Shown here: positions 55,720 to 64,000 of the stretch, in pieces | Layout: every line of letters starts with the position of its first letter | How positions within the stretch are numbered: the first letter of the stretch is position 1 | From: Cupriavidus taiwanensis | GTDB lineage: Bacteria; Pseudomonadota; Gammaproteobacteria; Burkholderiales; Burkholderiaceae | NCBI RefSeq assembly: GCF_900250115.1 | Contig: NZ_LT984803.1 | Location: 310,001 to 374,000 of the forward strand | Direction: 5' to 3' | Length of the DNA: 64,000 bases | Notes under the pieces: generated by a model | Seen by the model: the letters and a program-made list of their open reading frames with translations, nothing else | Databases searched by the model: none | What the model was told of the DNA's origin: nothing | Made by a program: the position numbers and the translations under genes

Positions 55720-56703
55720 TCAGATGACCTTGGCGCGGGTCAGGTCGTGGATATGCAGCGCGCCGGTCAGGCGCCCGTCGTCGTCCACCACCAGCAGCTG
55801 GTTGATGCGGTTGGCTTCCATCACCTGCACGGCTTCCACTGCCAGCTGGTCCTGGTTGATTACGTGCGGGTTGCGGTGCATGACCTCGGCGATCGGCACG
55901 GTCTTCCAGTCGCGCGGGGTTTCCAGCAGGCGGCGCAGGTCGCCGTCGGTGAACACGCCGATGGCGCGTCCGTCGGTATCCACCACCGCGGTCATGGCCA
56001 TGCCCTTGCGCGTGATTTCCATCAGCGCCTGCGCCAGCGGCGTGCTTTCGCGCACCTCGGGCACCGCGTTGCCGGTGCGCATGACGTCGCGCACGTGGGT
56101 AAGCAGCTTGCGCCCGAGCGCGCCGCCGGGGTGCGAGCGGGCGAAGTCTTCCTCGCCGAAGCCGCGCGCATCCAGCACCGCCACCGCGAGCGCATCGCCC
56201 AGCGCCAGCGCGGCGGTGGTGCTGGCGGTCGGCGCCAGGTTGAGCGGACAGGCTTCCTTCTCGACCGCCGCGTCCAGGTGGACATCGGCCAGCTTGGCGA
56301 GGTTGGAGTCCGGATTGCCGGTGACCGAGATCAGGCGTGCGCCGATGCGCTTGACGATCGGGATGATCGACAGCAGCTCGCCGGTCTCGCCGGAATTGGA
56401 GAAGGCGATCAGCACGTCGTCGCGCGTGACCATGCCGAGGTCGCCGTGGCTGGCTTCGGCCGGGTGCACGAAGAACGCGGGGGTGCCGGTCGAGGCCAGC
56501 GTGGCCGCGACCTTGCGGCCGATATGGCCGGACTTGCCGATGCCGGAGACGACCACGCGCCCGGTGCATTGCATGATCAGCTGCACGGCACGGGCAAAGT
56601 CGCCGTTCAGGCGGCCGGAAAGTGCGGAAACCGCATCGGCTTCGGTCTGGAGCGTGTCGCGGGCGAGCCTGAGTGCTCGATCCGCATCGAAATTGGCTAT
56701 CAT
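55720..56703 (-). CDS. kdsD: D-arabinose 5-phosphate isomerase (KdsD/KpsF)
   Basis: A 327-residue enzyme that makes arabinose 5-phosphate, the first committed precursor of KDO in LPS. The SIS domain has VVVSGIGKSGHIGRKVAATL and AFSNSGETGELL; two CBS domains follow (about 205-327, VFTDGDLRRLL and LLVVDDDGRLTGALHIHDL). Full length, not truncated. The ATG starting MIANFDADR was selected. Divergent from the antiporter gene. Confidence 0.95.
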   Translation of the reverse strand: MIANFDADRALRLARDTLQTEADAVSALSGRLNGDFARAVQLIMQCTGRVVVSGIGKSGHIGRKVAATLASTGTPAFFVHPAEASHGDLGMVTRDDVLIAFSNSGETGELLSIIPIVKRIGARLISVTGNPDSNLAKLADVHLDAAVEKEACPLNLAPTASTTAALALGDALAVAVLDARGFGEEDFARSHPGGALGRKLLTHVRDVMRTGNAVPEVRESTPLAQALMEITRKGMAMTAVVDTDGRAIGVFTDGDLRRLLETPRDWKTVPIAEVMHRNPHVINQDQLAVEAVQVMEANRINQLLVVDDDGRLTGALHIHDLTRAKVI

Positions 56704-56846
56704 GGCGACGAAGTATACCAACGAATGCGACCGCACCCGGGCCGATCCATGGCGCGCGTCGTGCTCGCCCGTGCTCGCCGTATTTCCGCCGGCAGGGTGC
56801 CCGTGCCGGGTCGGCCGCGCGCCTCGCCGGTCACCCTGACCGCCTG

Positions 56847-58826
56847 ATGCATTCTCCGCTGGAACTGACCCTGGTGCTGCTGGCCGCCGCCGTGTTCGGC
56901 GTGGTCGGGTTCCGCATGCTGCAGCTGCCGCCGATGCTGGGCTACCTGGCCGTCGGCATCCTGATCGGGCCACATGCGCTGGGGCTGGCCAGCGACACCG
57001 CGCAGACCAAGTACCTGGCCGAATTCGGCGTGGTCTTCCTGATGTTCTCGATCGGGCTGGAATTCAGCCTGGCCAAGCTGCGCGCGATGAAGCGGCTGGT
57101 GTTCGGGCTGGGCGGTTCGCAGGTAGTGCTGTCGATGCTGGCGGTGGTGCCGGCCAGCTGGGCCTTCAACTGGCTGTTCCCGCTGTCGTGGCAGGCCTCG
57201 GTGGCGCTGGGCGGGGCCCTGGCCATGTCCTCCACCGCGATCGTGTCCAAGATGCTGTCCGAGCGCATGGAGCTGGAGAGCGAGCATGGGCGCAACATCA
57301 TCAGCATCCTGCTGTTCCAGGACCTGGCGGTGGTGCCGCTGCTGATCGTGATTCCGGCGCTGTCGCGCGATCCAGGCGACCTGGTGATGGCGCTCGGCCT
57401 GGCCACGCTCAAGATCGTGGTGGCGCTGGGCGCGATCTTCTTCCTGGGCCAGCGCCTGATGAGCCGCTGGTTCCATGTGGTGGCGGCGCGCCGCTCGCAG
57501 GAGCTGTTCATGCTGAACCTGCTGCTGGTCACGCTGGGCATGGCGGCGCTGACCGAGCGGCTGGGCCTGTCGATGGCGCTGGGCGCCTTCATGGCGGGCA
57601 TGCTGATTTCCGAGACGCCCTACCGCCACCAGGTGGAGGAAGACATCAAGCCGTTCCGCGACGTGCTGCTGGGGCTGTTCTTCGTCACCATCGGCATGCT
57701 GCTCAATATCCGCGTGGTGCTGGACCATATCTGGCTGGTGCTGGCGTTGCTGGTGGTGCCGGTGCTGTTCAAGCTGGTGCTGATCGCGGCGCTGGCGCGC
57801 GTGTTCGGCTCGCGCCAGGGCGTGGCCATCCGCACCGGACTGGGGCTGGCGCAGGCGGGCGAGTTCGGCTTCGTGCTGCTGAACCAGATCGACGGCCTGA
57901 ACCTGGTCGACCCGGTGCTGATCCAGGTGATCCTGGCGTCGATGCTGCTGTCGATGCTGGCGGCACCGTTCCTGATCCAGTACAGCGACGCCATCGTGCT
58001 GCGCTTTGCCGCCAACGAATGGCTGATGCAGTCGCTCAACATGACCCGCATCGCCGCGCAGAGCCTGCAGACGGAAAAACACGCCATCATCTGCGGCTTC
58101 GGCCGCAGCGGCCAGAACCTGGCGCACATGCTGGAGCGCGAGGGCATCAACTACGTGGCGCTGGACCTGGACCCCGACCGCGTGCGCGAGGCCGCCGCCG
58201 CGGGCGATACCGTGGTCTACGGCGACGCGGGCCGACGCGAGGCGCTGATCGCCGCCGGCCTGCACCGCGCCGCCGCGGTGATCGTGACCTATGCCAACAC
58301 GCCGTCGGCGCTGAAGGTGCTGCACCATGTGCAGGAGCTGGCGCCGGCGCTGCCGGTGATCGTGCGCACGGTCGATGATTCCGAGCTCGACACCCTGCAG
58401 AAGGCCGGCGCCACCGAGGTGGTGCCCGAGATCATCGAAGGCAGCCTGATGCTGGCGTCGCACGCGCTGGTGCTGCTCGGCGTGCCGATGCGCCGCGTGG
58501 TGCGCGGCGTGCAGCAGGCGCGCGACGCGCGTTACAGCCTGCTGCGCGGCTATTTCCACGGGCGCGACGACGAAGAGGACATGGTCGAGCGCGACTCGGT
58601 GCGGCTGCATTCGGTGTCGCTCGGGCCGCAATCCACCGCGGTGGGCAGGCGCCTGGGCATGCTCGGGCTGGAGCGCATCGGGGTCGAGGTGACCGCGGTG
58701 CGCCGGCGCGGCATCCGCGCCTTCGATCCCCAGCCAGAGACCGTGCTGGAGCCCGGCGATATCGTCGTGCTGCGCGGCCCGCCCGAGGCGCTGGAGGCTG
58801 CCGAGACGCGCATCCTGAACGGGTGA
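56847..58826 (+). CDS. Kef/Ybal-type CPA2 cation:proton antiporter
   Basis: A 659-residue membrane transporter with about 12 helices in the first 380 residues. FLMFSIGLEFSLAKLR and GLGLAQAGEFGFVLLNQI are CPA2 hallmarks. A cytoplasmic Rossmann RCK-N domain (HAIICGFGRSGQNLAHMLEREG) and an RCK-C domain (about 575-655) follow. Such proteins exchange K+ or Na+ for H+, often gated by nucleotide or thiol ligands. Which ion cannot be told. The start at MHSPLELTL was chosen; the frame upstream overlaps kdsD. Confidence 0.93.
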   Translation: MHSPLELTLVLLAAAVFGVVGFRMLQLPPMLGYLAVGILIGPHALGLASDTAQTKYLAEFGVVFLMFSIGLEFSLAKLRAMKRLVFGLGGSQVVLSMLAVVPASWAFNWLFPLSWQASVALGGALAMSSTAIVSKMLSERMELESEHGRNIISILLFQDLAVVPLLIVIPALSRDPGDLVMALGLATLKIVVALGAIFFLGQRLMSRWFHVVAARRSQELFMLNLLLVTLGMAALTERLGLSMALGAFMAGMLISETPYRHQVEEDIKPFRDVLLGLFFVTIGMLLNIRVVLDHIWLVLALLVVPVLFKLVLIAALARVFGSRQGVAIRTGLGLAQAGEFGFVLLNQIDGLNLVDPVLIQVILASMLLSMLAAPFLIQYSDAIVLRFAANEWLMQSLNMTRIAAQSLQTEKHAIICGFGRSGQNLAHMLEREGINYVALDLDPDRVREAAAAGDTVVYGDAGRREALIAAGLHRAAAVIVTYANTPSALKVLHHVQELAPALPVIVRTVDDSELDTLQKAGATEVVPEIIEGSLMLASHALVLLGVPMRRVVRGVQQARDARYSLLRGYFHGRDDEEDMVERDSVRLHSVSLGPQSTAVGRRLGMLGLERIGVEVTAVRRRGIRAFDPQPETVLEPGDIVVLRGPPEALEAAETRILNG

Positions 58827-58850
58827 ACATCTGACCCGCCGCCGCTGGCC

Positions 58851-59225
58851 TCAGTGCGGCCGCGGCTCGACCCAGGATTCCGGCAGGTTGTCGAGCACCG
58901 CGCGCGGATCCAGCGAGCGGATCGGCACGTCGCGATCGGCCGGGATGCGGCCCTCGCCCTGCAGCATCAGGTAGCGCAGGCAGCACACTCGCAGGAAGGA
59001 CGAGAAATTGCCCGCCACCGCCTCGCTGCCGCGGTATTCGGTCAGTTCGTCGTGCAGGCGCGTAATCAGCTGGTTGACGGTCATGCCGTCGCGCTGCGCC
59101 AGTTCTTCCAGCACTTCCCAGAACAGGCTTTCCAGGCGGATGCTGGTGGCCGCCCCGTGCAGGCGCAGCGAGCGCGACTGGCTCTGGTAAGACGCCGGAT
59201 TGGCGCGGATGAAGATTTCACACAT
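58851..59225 (-). CDS. Ribbon-helix-helix domain protein
   Basis: A 124-residue protein. SRSLRLHGAATSIRLESLFWEVLEELAQRDGMTVNQLITRL fits the ribbon-helix-helix fold of DNA-binding proteins and is followed by a helical C-terminal half with FLRVCCLRYLML. Target genes are unknown; it may regulate itself or its neighbours. The ATG was chosen because it begins CEIFIRANPASY, with no coding character upstream. Convergent with the antiporter gene. Confidence 0.8.
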   Translation of the reverse strand: MCEIFIRANPASYQSQSRSLRLHGAATSIRLESLFWEVLEELAQRDGMTVNQLITRLHDELTEYRGSEAVAGNFSSFLRVCCLRYLMLQGEGRIPADRDVPIRSLDPRAVLDNLPESWVEPRPH

Positions 59226-59322
59226 CAAGGGCTCCCTGGCGGGCGGCGCGGCCAGCAGGCTGTGCATGGCCGGCTTCGGCAAGCCATGCATCCCGCGTGG
59301 GGGGCGCCGCGTGCGGAAAGCA

Positions 59323-59901
59323 CTAATGTACGATCCGCGTGCCCAGCACCGCAAGAAACTGCGCCAGCCAGGCCGGATGCGCCGGCCAGGCCGGGGCGGT
59401 GACGAGGTTGCCGTCGGTATGGGCCTGGTCGACCGGGATCTCGGCGTAGGTGCCGCCGGCCAGCTTCACTTCCGGCGCGCAGGCCGGGTAGGCGGAGCAG
59501 GTCTTGCCTTCCAGCACGCCCGCTGCCGCCAGCAGCTGGGCGCCATGGCACACCGCGGCAATCGGCTTGCCCGCCTGGGCGAAGTGCCGCACGATCTCCA
59601 GCACGCGCGCGTTCAGGCGCAGGTATTCGGGGGCGCGCCCGCCCGGGATGACCAGCGCGTCGTAGCCGGCCGGGTTGATCTCGGCAAAGGTGGCGTTGAG
59701 GGTGAAGTTGTGGCCGCGCTTCTCGCTGTAGGTCTGGTCGCCCTCGAAATCATGGATCGCGGTGGCGCACGCGTCGCCTGCCCGCTTGTCGGGGCACACG
59801 GCATCGACGCTGTGGCCCACCATCTGCAGCGCCTGGAACGGCACCATGGTTTCGTAGTCTTCGGCATAGTCGCCCACCAGCATCAGAATCTTTTTTGCCA
59901 T
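59323..59901 (-). CDS. DJ-1/PfpI-family protein
   Basis: A 192-residue protein of the DJ-1/PfpI glutamine-amidotransferase-like fold. [15 protein letters not shown] holds the conserved Glu region and [15 protein letters not shown] the nucleophile elbow with Cys then His. [14 protein letters not shown] is another hallmark. Members act as glyoxalases, deglycases or chaperones; the activity here is unknown. It is encoded about 100 bp upstream of the RHH gene on the same strand. Confidence 0.9.
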   Translation of the reverse strand: MAKKILMLVGDYAEDYETMVPFQALQMVGHSVDAVCPDKRAGDACATAIHDFEGDQTYSEKRGHNFTLNATFAEINPAGYDALVIPGGRAPEYLRLNARVLEIVRHFAQAGKPIAAVCHGAQLLAAAGVLEGKTCSAYPACAPEVKLAGGTYAEIPVDQAHTDGNLVTAPAWPAHPAWLAQFLAVLGTRIVH

Positions 59902-60107
59902 CGTGGTCTCCTGTATGGTTACGGGTGTCCGGCGGGTGCCGGACGCGGCAAGCCGGCCCGGCAGCCCGTCCGGCCGGCAGGGCCATTGTGCTGGGCACCC
60001 CGGTGGCGCGGGTGGTAATGGGTTACCACGCCGGGTTGCCGCGCCGCCCGCATGCCGCTGCCACCGCTTTCTGACCGGCGCGCCGCGCGCCCATCCTCCC
60101 GATCCCT

Positions 60108-60680
60108 ATGGCAGATTCCATCATCCAGTCCCCCGACCTCGGCGACGTCACCGGCTACCTGCGCGACCGCATCCGTACGGTGCCGGACTGGCCCCAGCCC
60201 GGCGTGATGTTCCGCGACATCACGCCGCTGCTGCAGAACCCCAAGACCCTGCGCGTGCTGATCGACGTGTTCGTGCACCGCTATATGGACGCGCGGCTCG
60301 ACCTGGTCGCGGGCATCGACGCGCGCGGCTTTATCCTGGGCGCGATCGTCGCGTACGAGCTGAACCTGGGCTTCGTGCCGATCCGCAAGAAGGGCAAGCT
60401 GCCGTTCCAGACCGTGGCCGAGGAATACGAACTGGAATACGGCAGCGCCACGGTCGAGATCCATGCCGATGCCTGCCAGGCCGGCGACCGCGTGCTGCTG
60501 GTCGACGACCTGATCGCCACCGGCGGCACCATGATGGCCGGGCGCAAGCTGCTGGAGCGCCTGGGCGCGACCGTGGTGGAGGGCGCCGCCATCGTCGACC
60601 TGCCCGAGCTGGGCGGATCGAAGCTGCTGCACGGCGCCGGGTTGCCGTTGTTTACCGTGTGCAAGTTCGAGGGGCACTGA
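60108..60680 (+). CDS. apt: Adenine phosphoribosyltransferase
   Basis: A 190-residue salvage enzyme that makes AMP from adenine and [24 protein letters not shown] and DARGFILGA are APRT signatures, and [17 protein letters not shown] is the PRPP-binding loop. It has a modest N-terminal extension (about 15 residues) relative to E. coli Apt. The exporter gene follows 40 bp later in the same direction. Confidence 0.95.
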   Translation: MADSIIQSPDLGDVTGYLRDRIRTVPDWPQPGVMFRDITPLLQNPKTLRVLIDVFVHRYMDARLDLVAGIDARGFILGAIVAYELNLGFVPIRKKGKLPFQTVAEEYELEYGSATVEIHADACQAGDRVLLVDDLIATGGTMMAGRKLLERLGATVVEGAAIVDLPELGGSKLLHGAGLPLFTVCKFEGH

Positions 60681-60720
60681 GCGATGCGCGCCCACTTAAA
60701 GATCCACGCAAGGAGTCTCC

Positions 60721-61332
60721 ATGCCTGACTTGCTTCTGTTCCTGCTGACCTCCGTCGCCGTGACCGTGGCCCCCGGGCCGGACAACCTGCAGGTGCTGGC
60801 GCGCGGCATGGCGCAGGGACGGCGCGCGGGGCTGGTGGCGGCGCTGGGGTTTTCGGTCGGCTGCCTGTTCCATACCGTGGTCGCCGCGGTGGGGCTGGCA
60901 GCGGTGCTGCGCTCGTCGCCGCTGGCGTTCCAGCTGATCAAGTACGCCGGCGCCGCCTACCTGATCTGGATCGGCATCCAGGCGCTGCGGGCGAAGGGCG
61001 GGCTGGCGCAGGCCAGCGCCGTCGATGCCGTGCCGCTGGCGCGCGTGTTCCGCCAGAGCGTGCTGGGCAACATGCTGAACCCCAAGGTAACGCTGTTCTT
61101 CCTGGTGTTCCTGCCGCAGTTCGTGCGCGCCGATGCCGCGCATCCCGGCCTGCAGTTCCTGTTGCTGGGCGTGGTCTTCATGCTGCAGACCGCGGTGGTG
61201 TTCTCGCTGTTCGGGCTGTGCGCGGGCTGGCTGGGCGCCTGGTTGCGCCGGCGGCCGGCCACCGGGCGCTGGCTGGACCGCGCCGCGGGGGCCGTCTTCG
61301 TCGGGCTCGGCATCAAGGTCGCGCTGCCCTGA
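60721..61332 (+). CDS. LysE/RhtB-family amino-acid exporter
   Basis: A 203-residue membrane protein with about six helices. VTVAPGPDNLQVLARGMAQG is the N-terminal LysE/RhtB signature, and NMLNPKVTLFFLVFLPQFV is the conserved central motif. Members export amino acids such as homoserine, threonine or lysine; the substrate is unknown. AAGGAG precedes the ATG. Confidence 0.92.
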   Translation: MPDLLLFLLTSVAVTVAPGPDNLQVLARGMAQGRRAGLVAALGFSVGCLFHTVVAAVGLAAVLRSSPLAFQLIKYAGAAYLIWIGIQALRAKGGLAQASAVDAVPLARVFRQSVLGNMLNPKVTLFFLVFLPQFVRADAAHPGLQFLLLGVVFMLQTAVVFSLFGLCAGWLGAWLRRRPATGRWLDRAAGAVFVGLGIKVALP

Positions 61333-61528
61333 CCCGGACCCTTGCAGCGCCGCCGCTTCGTCGCAACGGCTTGCGAGGGCGGCGTTGCCAGGTTGCCCGT
61401 GCCCCGCAGCGCGGGCCCATGCCGTTGCCGGTGCCGGGGGCCGGGCGCATAATGAGCCCTTGACAACGACACGATGATCGGGCGGAGCCTCCAGTCAGTA
61501 TTCGGCACCGGTCACACAAAGGCGCACC

Positions 61529-63208
61529 ATGGGCGTTCTCCTTCACCTGCTATCGGGCGTTGCCCTGCTCGTCTGGGGCACCAACATCGTCAAGGTCGGC
61601 ATCCTGCGCGTCTATGGCGCCAACCTGCGCCACGTACTGTCGACCAGCGTCTCCAACCGCTTCACCGCCTTCCTGGCGGGCCTGGGCGTCACCGGGCTGG
61701 TCCAGAGCAGCAACGCCACAGCGGTCATCGTCAGTTCCTTCGTCGGCCAGGGCCTGATCGCCGTGGCGCCGGCGCTGGCGATCATGCTGGGCGCCAACGT
61801 CGGCACCGCGCTGATGGTGCAGGTGTTTTCGCTGGACCTGTCGTGGCTGTCGCCGCTGCTGATCTTCGTCGGCGTGATCTGCCACCTGACCTGGAAGGGC
61901 AGCAAGCCCGGCCACGTCGGGCGCGTGCTGATCGGCCTGGGCCTGATCACGCTGGCGCTGGAACTGATCTCGATCGCGACCCGCCCGGTGGTGCAGGCCG
62001 CCGGCGTCAAGGTGCTGTTCGCCTCGCTGACCGGCGATGCGGGCCTGGACATGCTGGTCGGCGCGTTCCTGACCATCCTGTGCTATTCGAGCCTGGCCGT
62101 GGTGCTGTTCTGCGGCGCGCTGGCCTCGGCCGGGGTGGTGTCGATCCACGTGGCGCTGGCGCTGGTGCTGGGCGCCAACCTGGGCTCGGGGGTGTCGGCG
62201 CTGCTGACCACCTCGGGCAACAACCAGCCGGGCAAGCGCGTGACGCTGGGCAACCTGCTGTCGCGCCTGCTGGGCTGCCTGATCGCGCTGCCGCTGCTGG
62301 GCCAGGCCGAGGAACTGCTGGGGCTGGTCGACCATGAGCCGCAACGGCTGATCGTCAACTTCCACCTGCTGTTCAACGTTGCGCTGGCGGTGCTGCTGCT
62401 CGGCGCCACCGCGCCGCTGGCGCGTTTGTGCGAAAAGGTGCTGCCCGGGCGCAATACCGGCGACAGCCAGGTCACGCCGCGCCATCTCGACACCGCGGCG
62501 CTGTCCACGCCCACGCTGGCGCTGTCCAATGCCGCGCGCGAGGTGCTGCGCATCGGTGACCGCATCGAGCAGATGCTGGACAACATGCTGCGCGTGCTGC
62601 GCACCAACGATGCCAAGCTGGCCACCGCCACCTGCCGCATCGACAACGAGGTCGACGACCTCTACACCGCGATCAAGCTCTACCTGACCCGCATCAGCCT
62701 GGAAGCGCTGGACGAGCGCGACGGCCAGCGCTGGACCGAAATCATCTCGCTGACGATCAACCTGGAGCATGCGGGCGATATCATCGAGCGCATCCTGCTC
62801 GATACCAAGGACAAGAAGATCGCCCACAACCTGATGTTCTCCGAGGCCGGCATGCAGGAGATCGCCGAAATGCATGCGCGCCTGGTGGCCAACCTGCGGC
62901 TGGGCTTGTCGGTGTTTCTCAATGGCGACCTCAAGAGCGCGCAGGCGCTGATGGCGGAGAAGGCGAACTTCCGCGAGCTGGAGCGCAAGTACGCGCGTAC
63001 CCATCTGCAGCGTGTCGCGGTGCAGACCGCGGAAAGCATCGAGACCAGTTCGCTGCATCTCGACGTGATCAGCGAGCTGAAGCGGCTGAACTCGCTGTTC
63101 TGCGCCACCGCCTATCCGGTGCTGGAGCAGGCCGGCGTGCTCAACCGCAGCCGTATGAAGGAAGATGATGTGCCGCCCGTATCGACCGTAGAGGCAGCGC
63201 GGCCCTGA
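61529..63208 (+). CDS. Na/Pi-cotransporter family protein
   Basis: A 559-residue protein. The first 310 residues hold about nine helices, with the two inverted Na/Pi repeats marked by GLVQSSNATAVIVSSFV and GANLGSGVSALLTTSGNN. The C-terminal 230 residues are helical and PhoU-like, with DRIEQMLDNMLRVL and LEHAGDIIERIL. It likely moves phosphate with sodium. I found no Pho box upstream. Confidence 0.92.
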   Translation: MGVLLHLLSGVALLVWGTNIVKVGILRVYGANLRHVLSTSVSNRFTAFLAGLGVTGLVQSSNATAVIVSSFVGQGLIAVAPALAIMLGANVGTALMVQVFSLDLSWLSPLLIFVGVICHLTWKGSKPGHVGRVLIGLGLITLALELISIATRPVVQAAGVKVLFASLTGDAGLDMLVGAFLTILCYSSLAVVLFCGALASAGVVSIHVALALVLGANLGSGVSALLTTSGNNQPGKRVTLGNLLSRLLGCLIALPLLGQAEELLGLVDHEPQRLIVNFHLLFNVALAVLLLGATAPLARLCEKVLPGRNTGDSQVTPRHLDTAALSTPTLALSNAAREVLRIGDRIEQMLDNMLRVLRTNDAKLATATCRIDNEVDDLYTAIKLYLTRISLEALDERDGQRWTEIISLTINLEHAGDIIERILLDTKDKKIAHNLMFSEAGMQEIAEMHARLVANLRLGLSVFLNGDLKSAQALMAEKANFRELERKYARTHLQRVAVQTAESIETSSLHLDVISELKRLNSLFCATAYPVLEQAGVLNRSRMKEDDVPPVSTVEAARP

Positions 63209-63217
63209 GCGGATCGG

Positions 63218-63703
63218 CTACAGCTTGTAGCCGAACTTGCGCAATAGCTCTTTTCGTTCCGCCACATCTGCCTCGGTCTCGATACCCAGCGGCGAGGCGC
63301 CGTCGATCACCCCCACCACGCCGCGCCCGGCATCGGTTTGCGCCACGATCACCTGCGTCGGGTTCGCGGTCGCGCAGTAGATCCGGCACACCTCCGGCAC
63401 GGCTCGCACCGCGCCCAGCACGTTTACCGGGAAGAAGCCGTCGCCCAGGAAGATCAGGAAGCTGTGGCCCGCGCCGATGGCGCGCGCGTTCTCGCAGGCC
63501 ATGTCGATCAGCTGCTCGTCGGTGCCCGACCAGCGCACCAGTCGCTTGCCCGAGGCCTCGCAGAACGCCAGCCCGAAACGGATGCGGGGCACGGTGCCCA
63601 CCAGCGCTTCGTGCAGGTCTTCCACGGTCTTGATGAAATGCGAATGGCCGAAGATAAAGTTGGTGGCTTCCGGCTTGGTGACCGGTACGACCGTCAGTTC
63701 CAT
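63218..63703 (-). CDS. Adenosine-specific kinase family protein (DUF355)
   Basis: A 161-residue protein with PEATNFIFGHSHFIKTVEDLHEAL at the start, IRFGLAFCEASGKRLVRWSGTD in the middle and VGVIDGASPLGIETEADVAERK at the end. This is the small family typified by a Pyrobaculum protein described as an adenosine-specific kinase. The bacterial members are little studied. It is convergent with the Na/Pi gene, 9 bp apart. Confidence 0.85.
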   Translation of the reverse strand: MELTVVPVTKPEATNFIFGHSHFIKTVEDLHEALVGTVPRIRFGLAFCEASGKRLVRWSGTDEQLIDMACENARAIGAGHSFLIFLGDGFFPVNVLGAVRAVPEVCRIYCATANPTQVIVAQTDAGRGVVGVIDGASPLGIETEADVAERKELLRKFGYKL

Positions 63704-63818
63704 GGCGGGGCTCCTGTGCGATGCGTGTCGACGTCCGCTTCATGGTAGGGCGCGAAGTAGCGAAAGCAAGCCGGCGCCTGCTATACCGAAAAGGGTTGGC
63801 CCATCAACGGAGCTGCCG

Positions 63819-64000
63819 ATGCCCGCCTTTTGCCGATTGCTTGCCCTGCTTGCCATCGTCCCGACGCTTGCCGCCGCGCAGGTCGCTCCGGCATCACAGC
63901 GCGAGATCGCGGTGAGTGAGTTGCGGCACCCGAATGTCGTGGTGGTGCTGCGCCATGCCAGCGCGCCGGGCGTGGGCGATCCGCCCGGGTTCCGGCTGGC
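63819..64000 (+). CDS. Periplasmic histidine phosphatase-family protein, N-terminal fragment
   Basis: The first 60 codons of a gene that runs off the right edge. A signal peptide (MPAFCRLLALLAIVPTLAAA, about 1-20) is followed by HPNVVVVLRHASAPG. The RHA motif matches the catalytic RHG/RHA site of SixA-type histidine phosphatases. The specificity is unknown. Confidence 0.75.
   Translation, partial: MPAFCRLLALLAIVPTLAAAQVAPASQREIAVSELRHPNVVVVLRHASAPGVGDPPGFRL

Noticed and set aside
56700..58631. A 643-codon reverse frame over the antiporter gene.
   Set aside because: Gln/His/Arg-rich shadow of a clearly real membrane transporter on the other strand.
61333..61528. A possible Pho box or terminator between the LysE-type exporter and the Na/Pi gene.
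   Set aside because: No PhoB-like repeat and no hairpin with T-run; only GC-rich sequence.
61550..63058. A 502-codon reverse frame over the Na/Pi gene.
   Set aside because: Shadow frame with no domain, while the forward frame has clear Na/Pi and PhoU-like motifs.

Overview
The window is about two-thirds G+C and looks like a piece of the main chromosome of a Burkholderiales beta-proteobacterium, most likely Cupriavidus or a close Ralstonia relative. The evidence is the cox cluster with its burkholderial small proteins, the run lptC-lptA-lptB-rpoN-hpf-ptsN-hprK-rapZ, the order ispE-tRNA-Gln-prs-rplY-pth, and a Bug-family binding protein. Almost all of it is dense housekeeping DNA. I found no CRISPR array, prophage or genomic island; the only mobile element is one complete ISL3-family insertion sequence.

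Layout. 1-5.3 kb: start of a carboxy-terminal protease, gpmA, a rhodanese-grxC-secB unit, gpsA, a Bug binding protein and trmL. 5.4-17.7 kb: comF and a BioC-like methyltransferase, then the aa3 cytochrome c oxidase cluster (DUF2244 protein, coxB, coxA, a 43-residue membrane protein, ctaG, a DUF2970 protein, coxC, a twin-TM protein, SURF1, a SCO-like protein, ctaA, ctaB, sco). This carries oxidase subunits, haem A synthesis and copper delivery in nearly one direction. 17.9-25.2 kb: rpoH behind a perfect CIRCE operator, a pirin, ybiB, and a nitrate-type ABC transporter (nrtA-ntrB-nrtD) with its ANTAR regulator nasT. 25.4-33 kb: a fumarylpyruvate hydrolase/maleylacetoacetate isomerase pair, ftsY, two M16 peptidases, rsmD, coaD and a ferredoxin. 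33-42.4 kb: phoX with a Pho box, pth, rplY, prs, tRNA-Gln, ispE, lolB, a TPR protein and mutM. 42.7-49.8 kb: a dynamin-like GTPase, mutY, a LON-domain protein, rapZ, a PsiF protein, hprK and ptsN. 50.1-51.4 kb: the IS element. 51.5-58.8 kb: hpf, rpoN, lptB, lptA, lptC, kdsD and a Kef-type antiporter. 58.8-64 kb: a ribbon-helix-helix protein, a DJ-1/PfpI protein, apt, a LysE exporter, a Na/Pi cotransporter, an adenosine-specific kinase and the start of a histidine phosphatase.

The most informative non-coding signal lies between nasT and nrtA. A near-consensus sigma54 -24/-12 element is followed at about +1 by hexaloop hairpins with the A1/G4 loops that ANTAR proteins recognise. A terminator just before the nrtA start codon competes with the last of these hairpins. 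This predicts NasT-controlled antitermination under sigma54 promotion. rpoN itself is encoded 27 kb away in the same window.

Other regulatory signals read from the sequence are the CIRCE operator over the rpoH promoter, a Pho box with a correctly spaced -10 upstream of phoX, and a near-consensus promoter before the cox cluster. The IS element has a perfect 8-bp target duplication formed from the T-tract of the hpf terminator, so it separates hpf from ptsN with little apparent damage. kdsC is absent from its usual place between kdsD and lptC.
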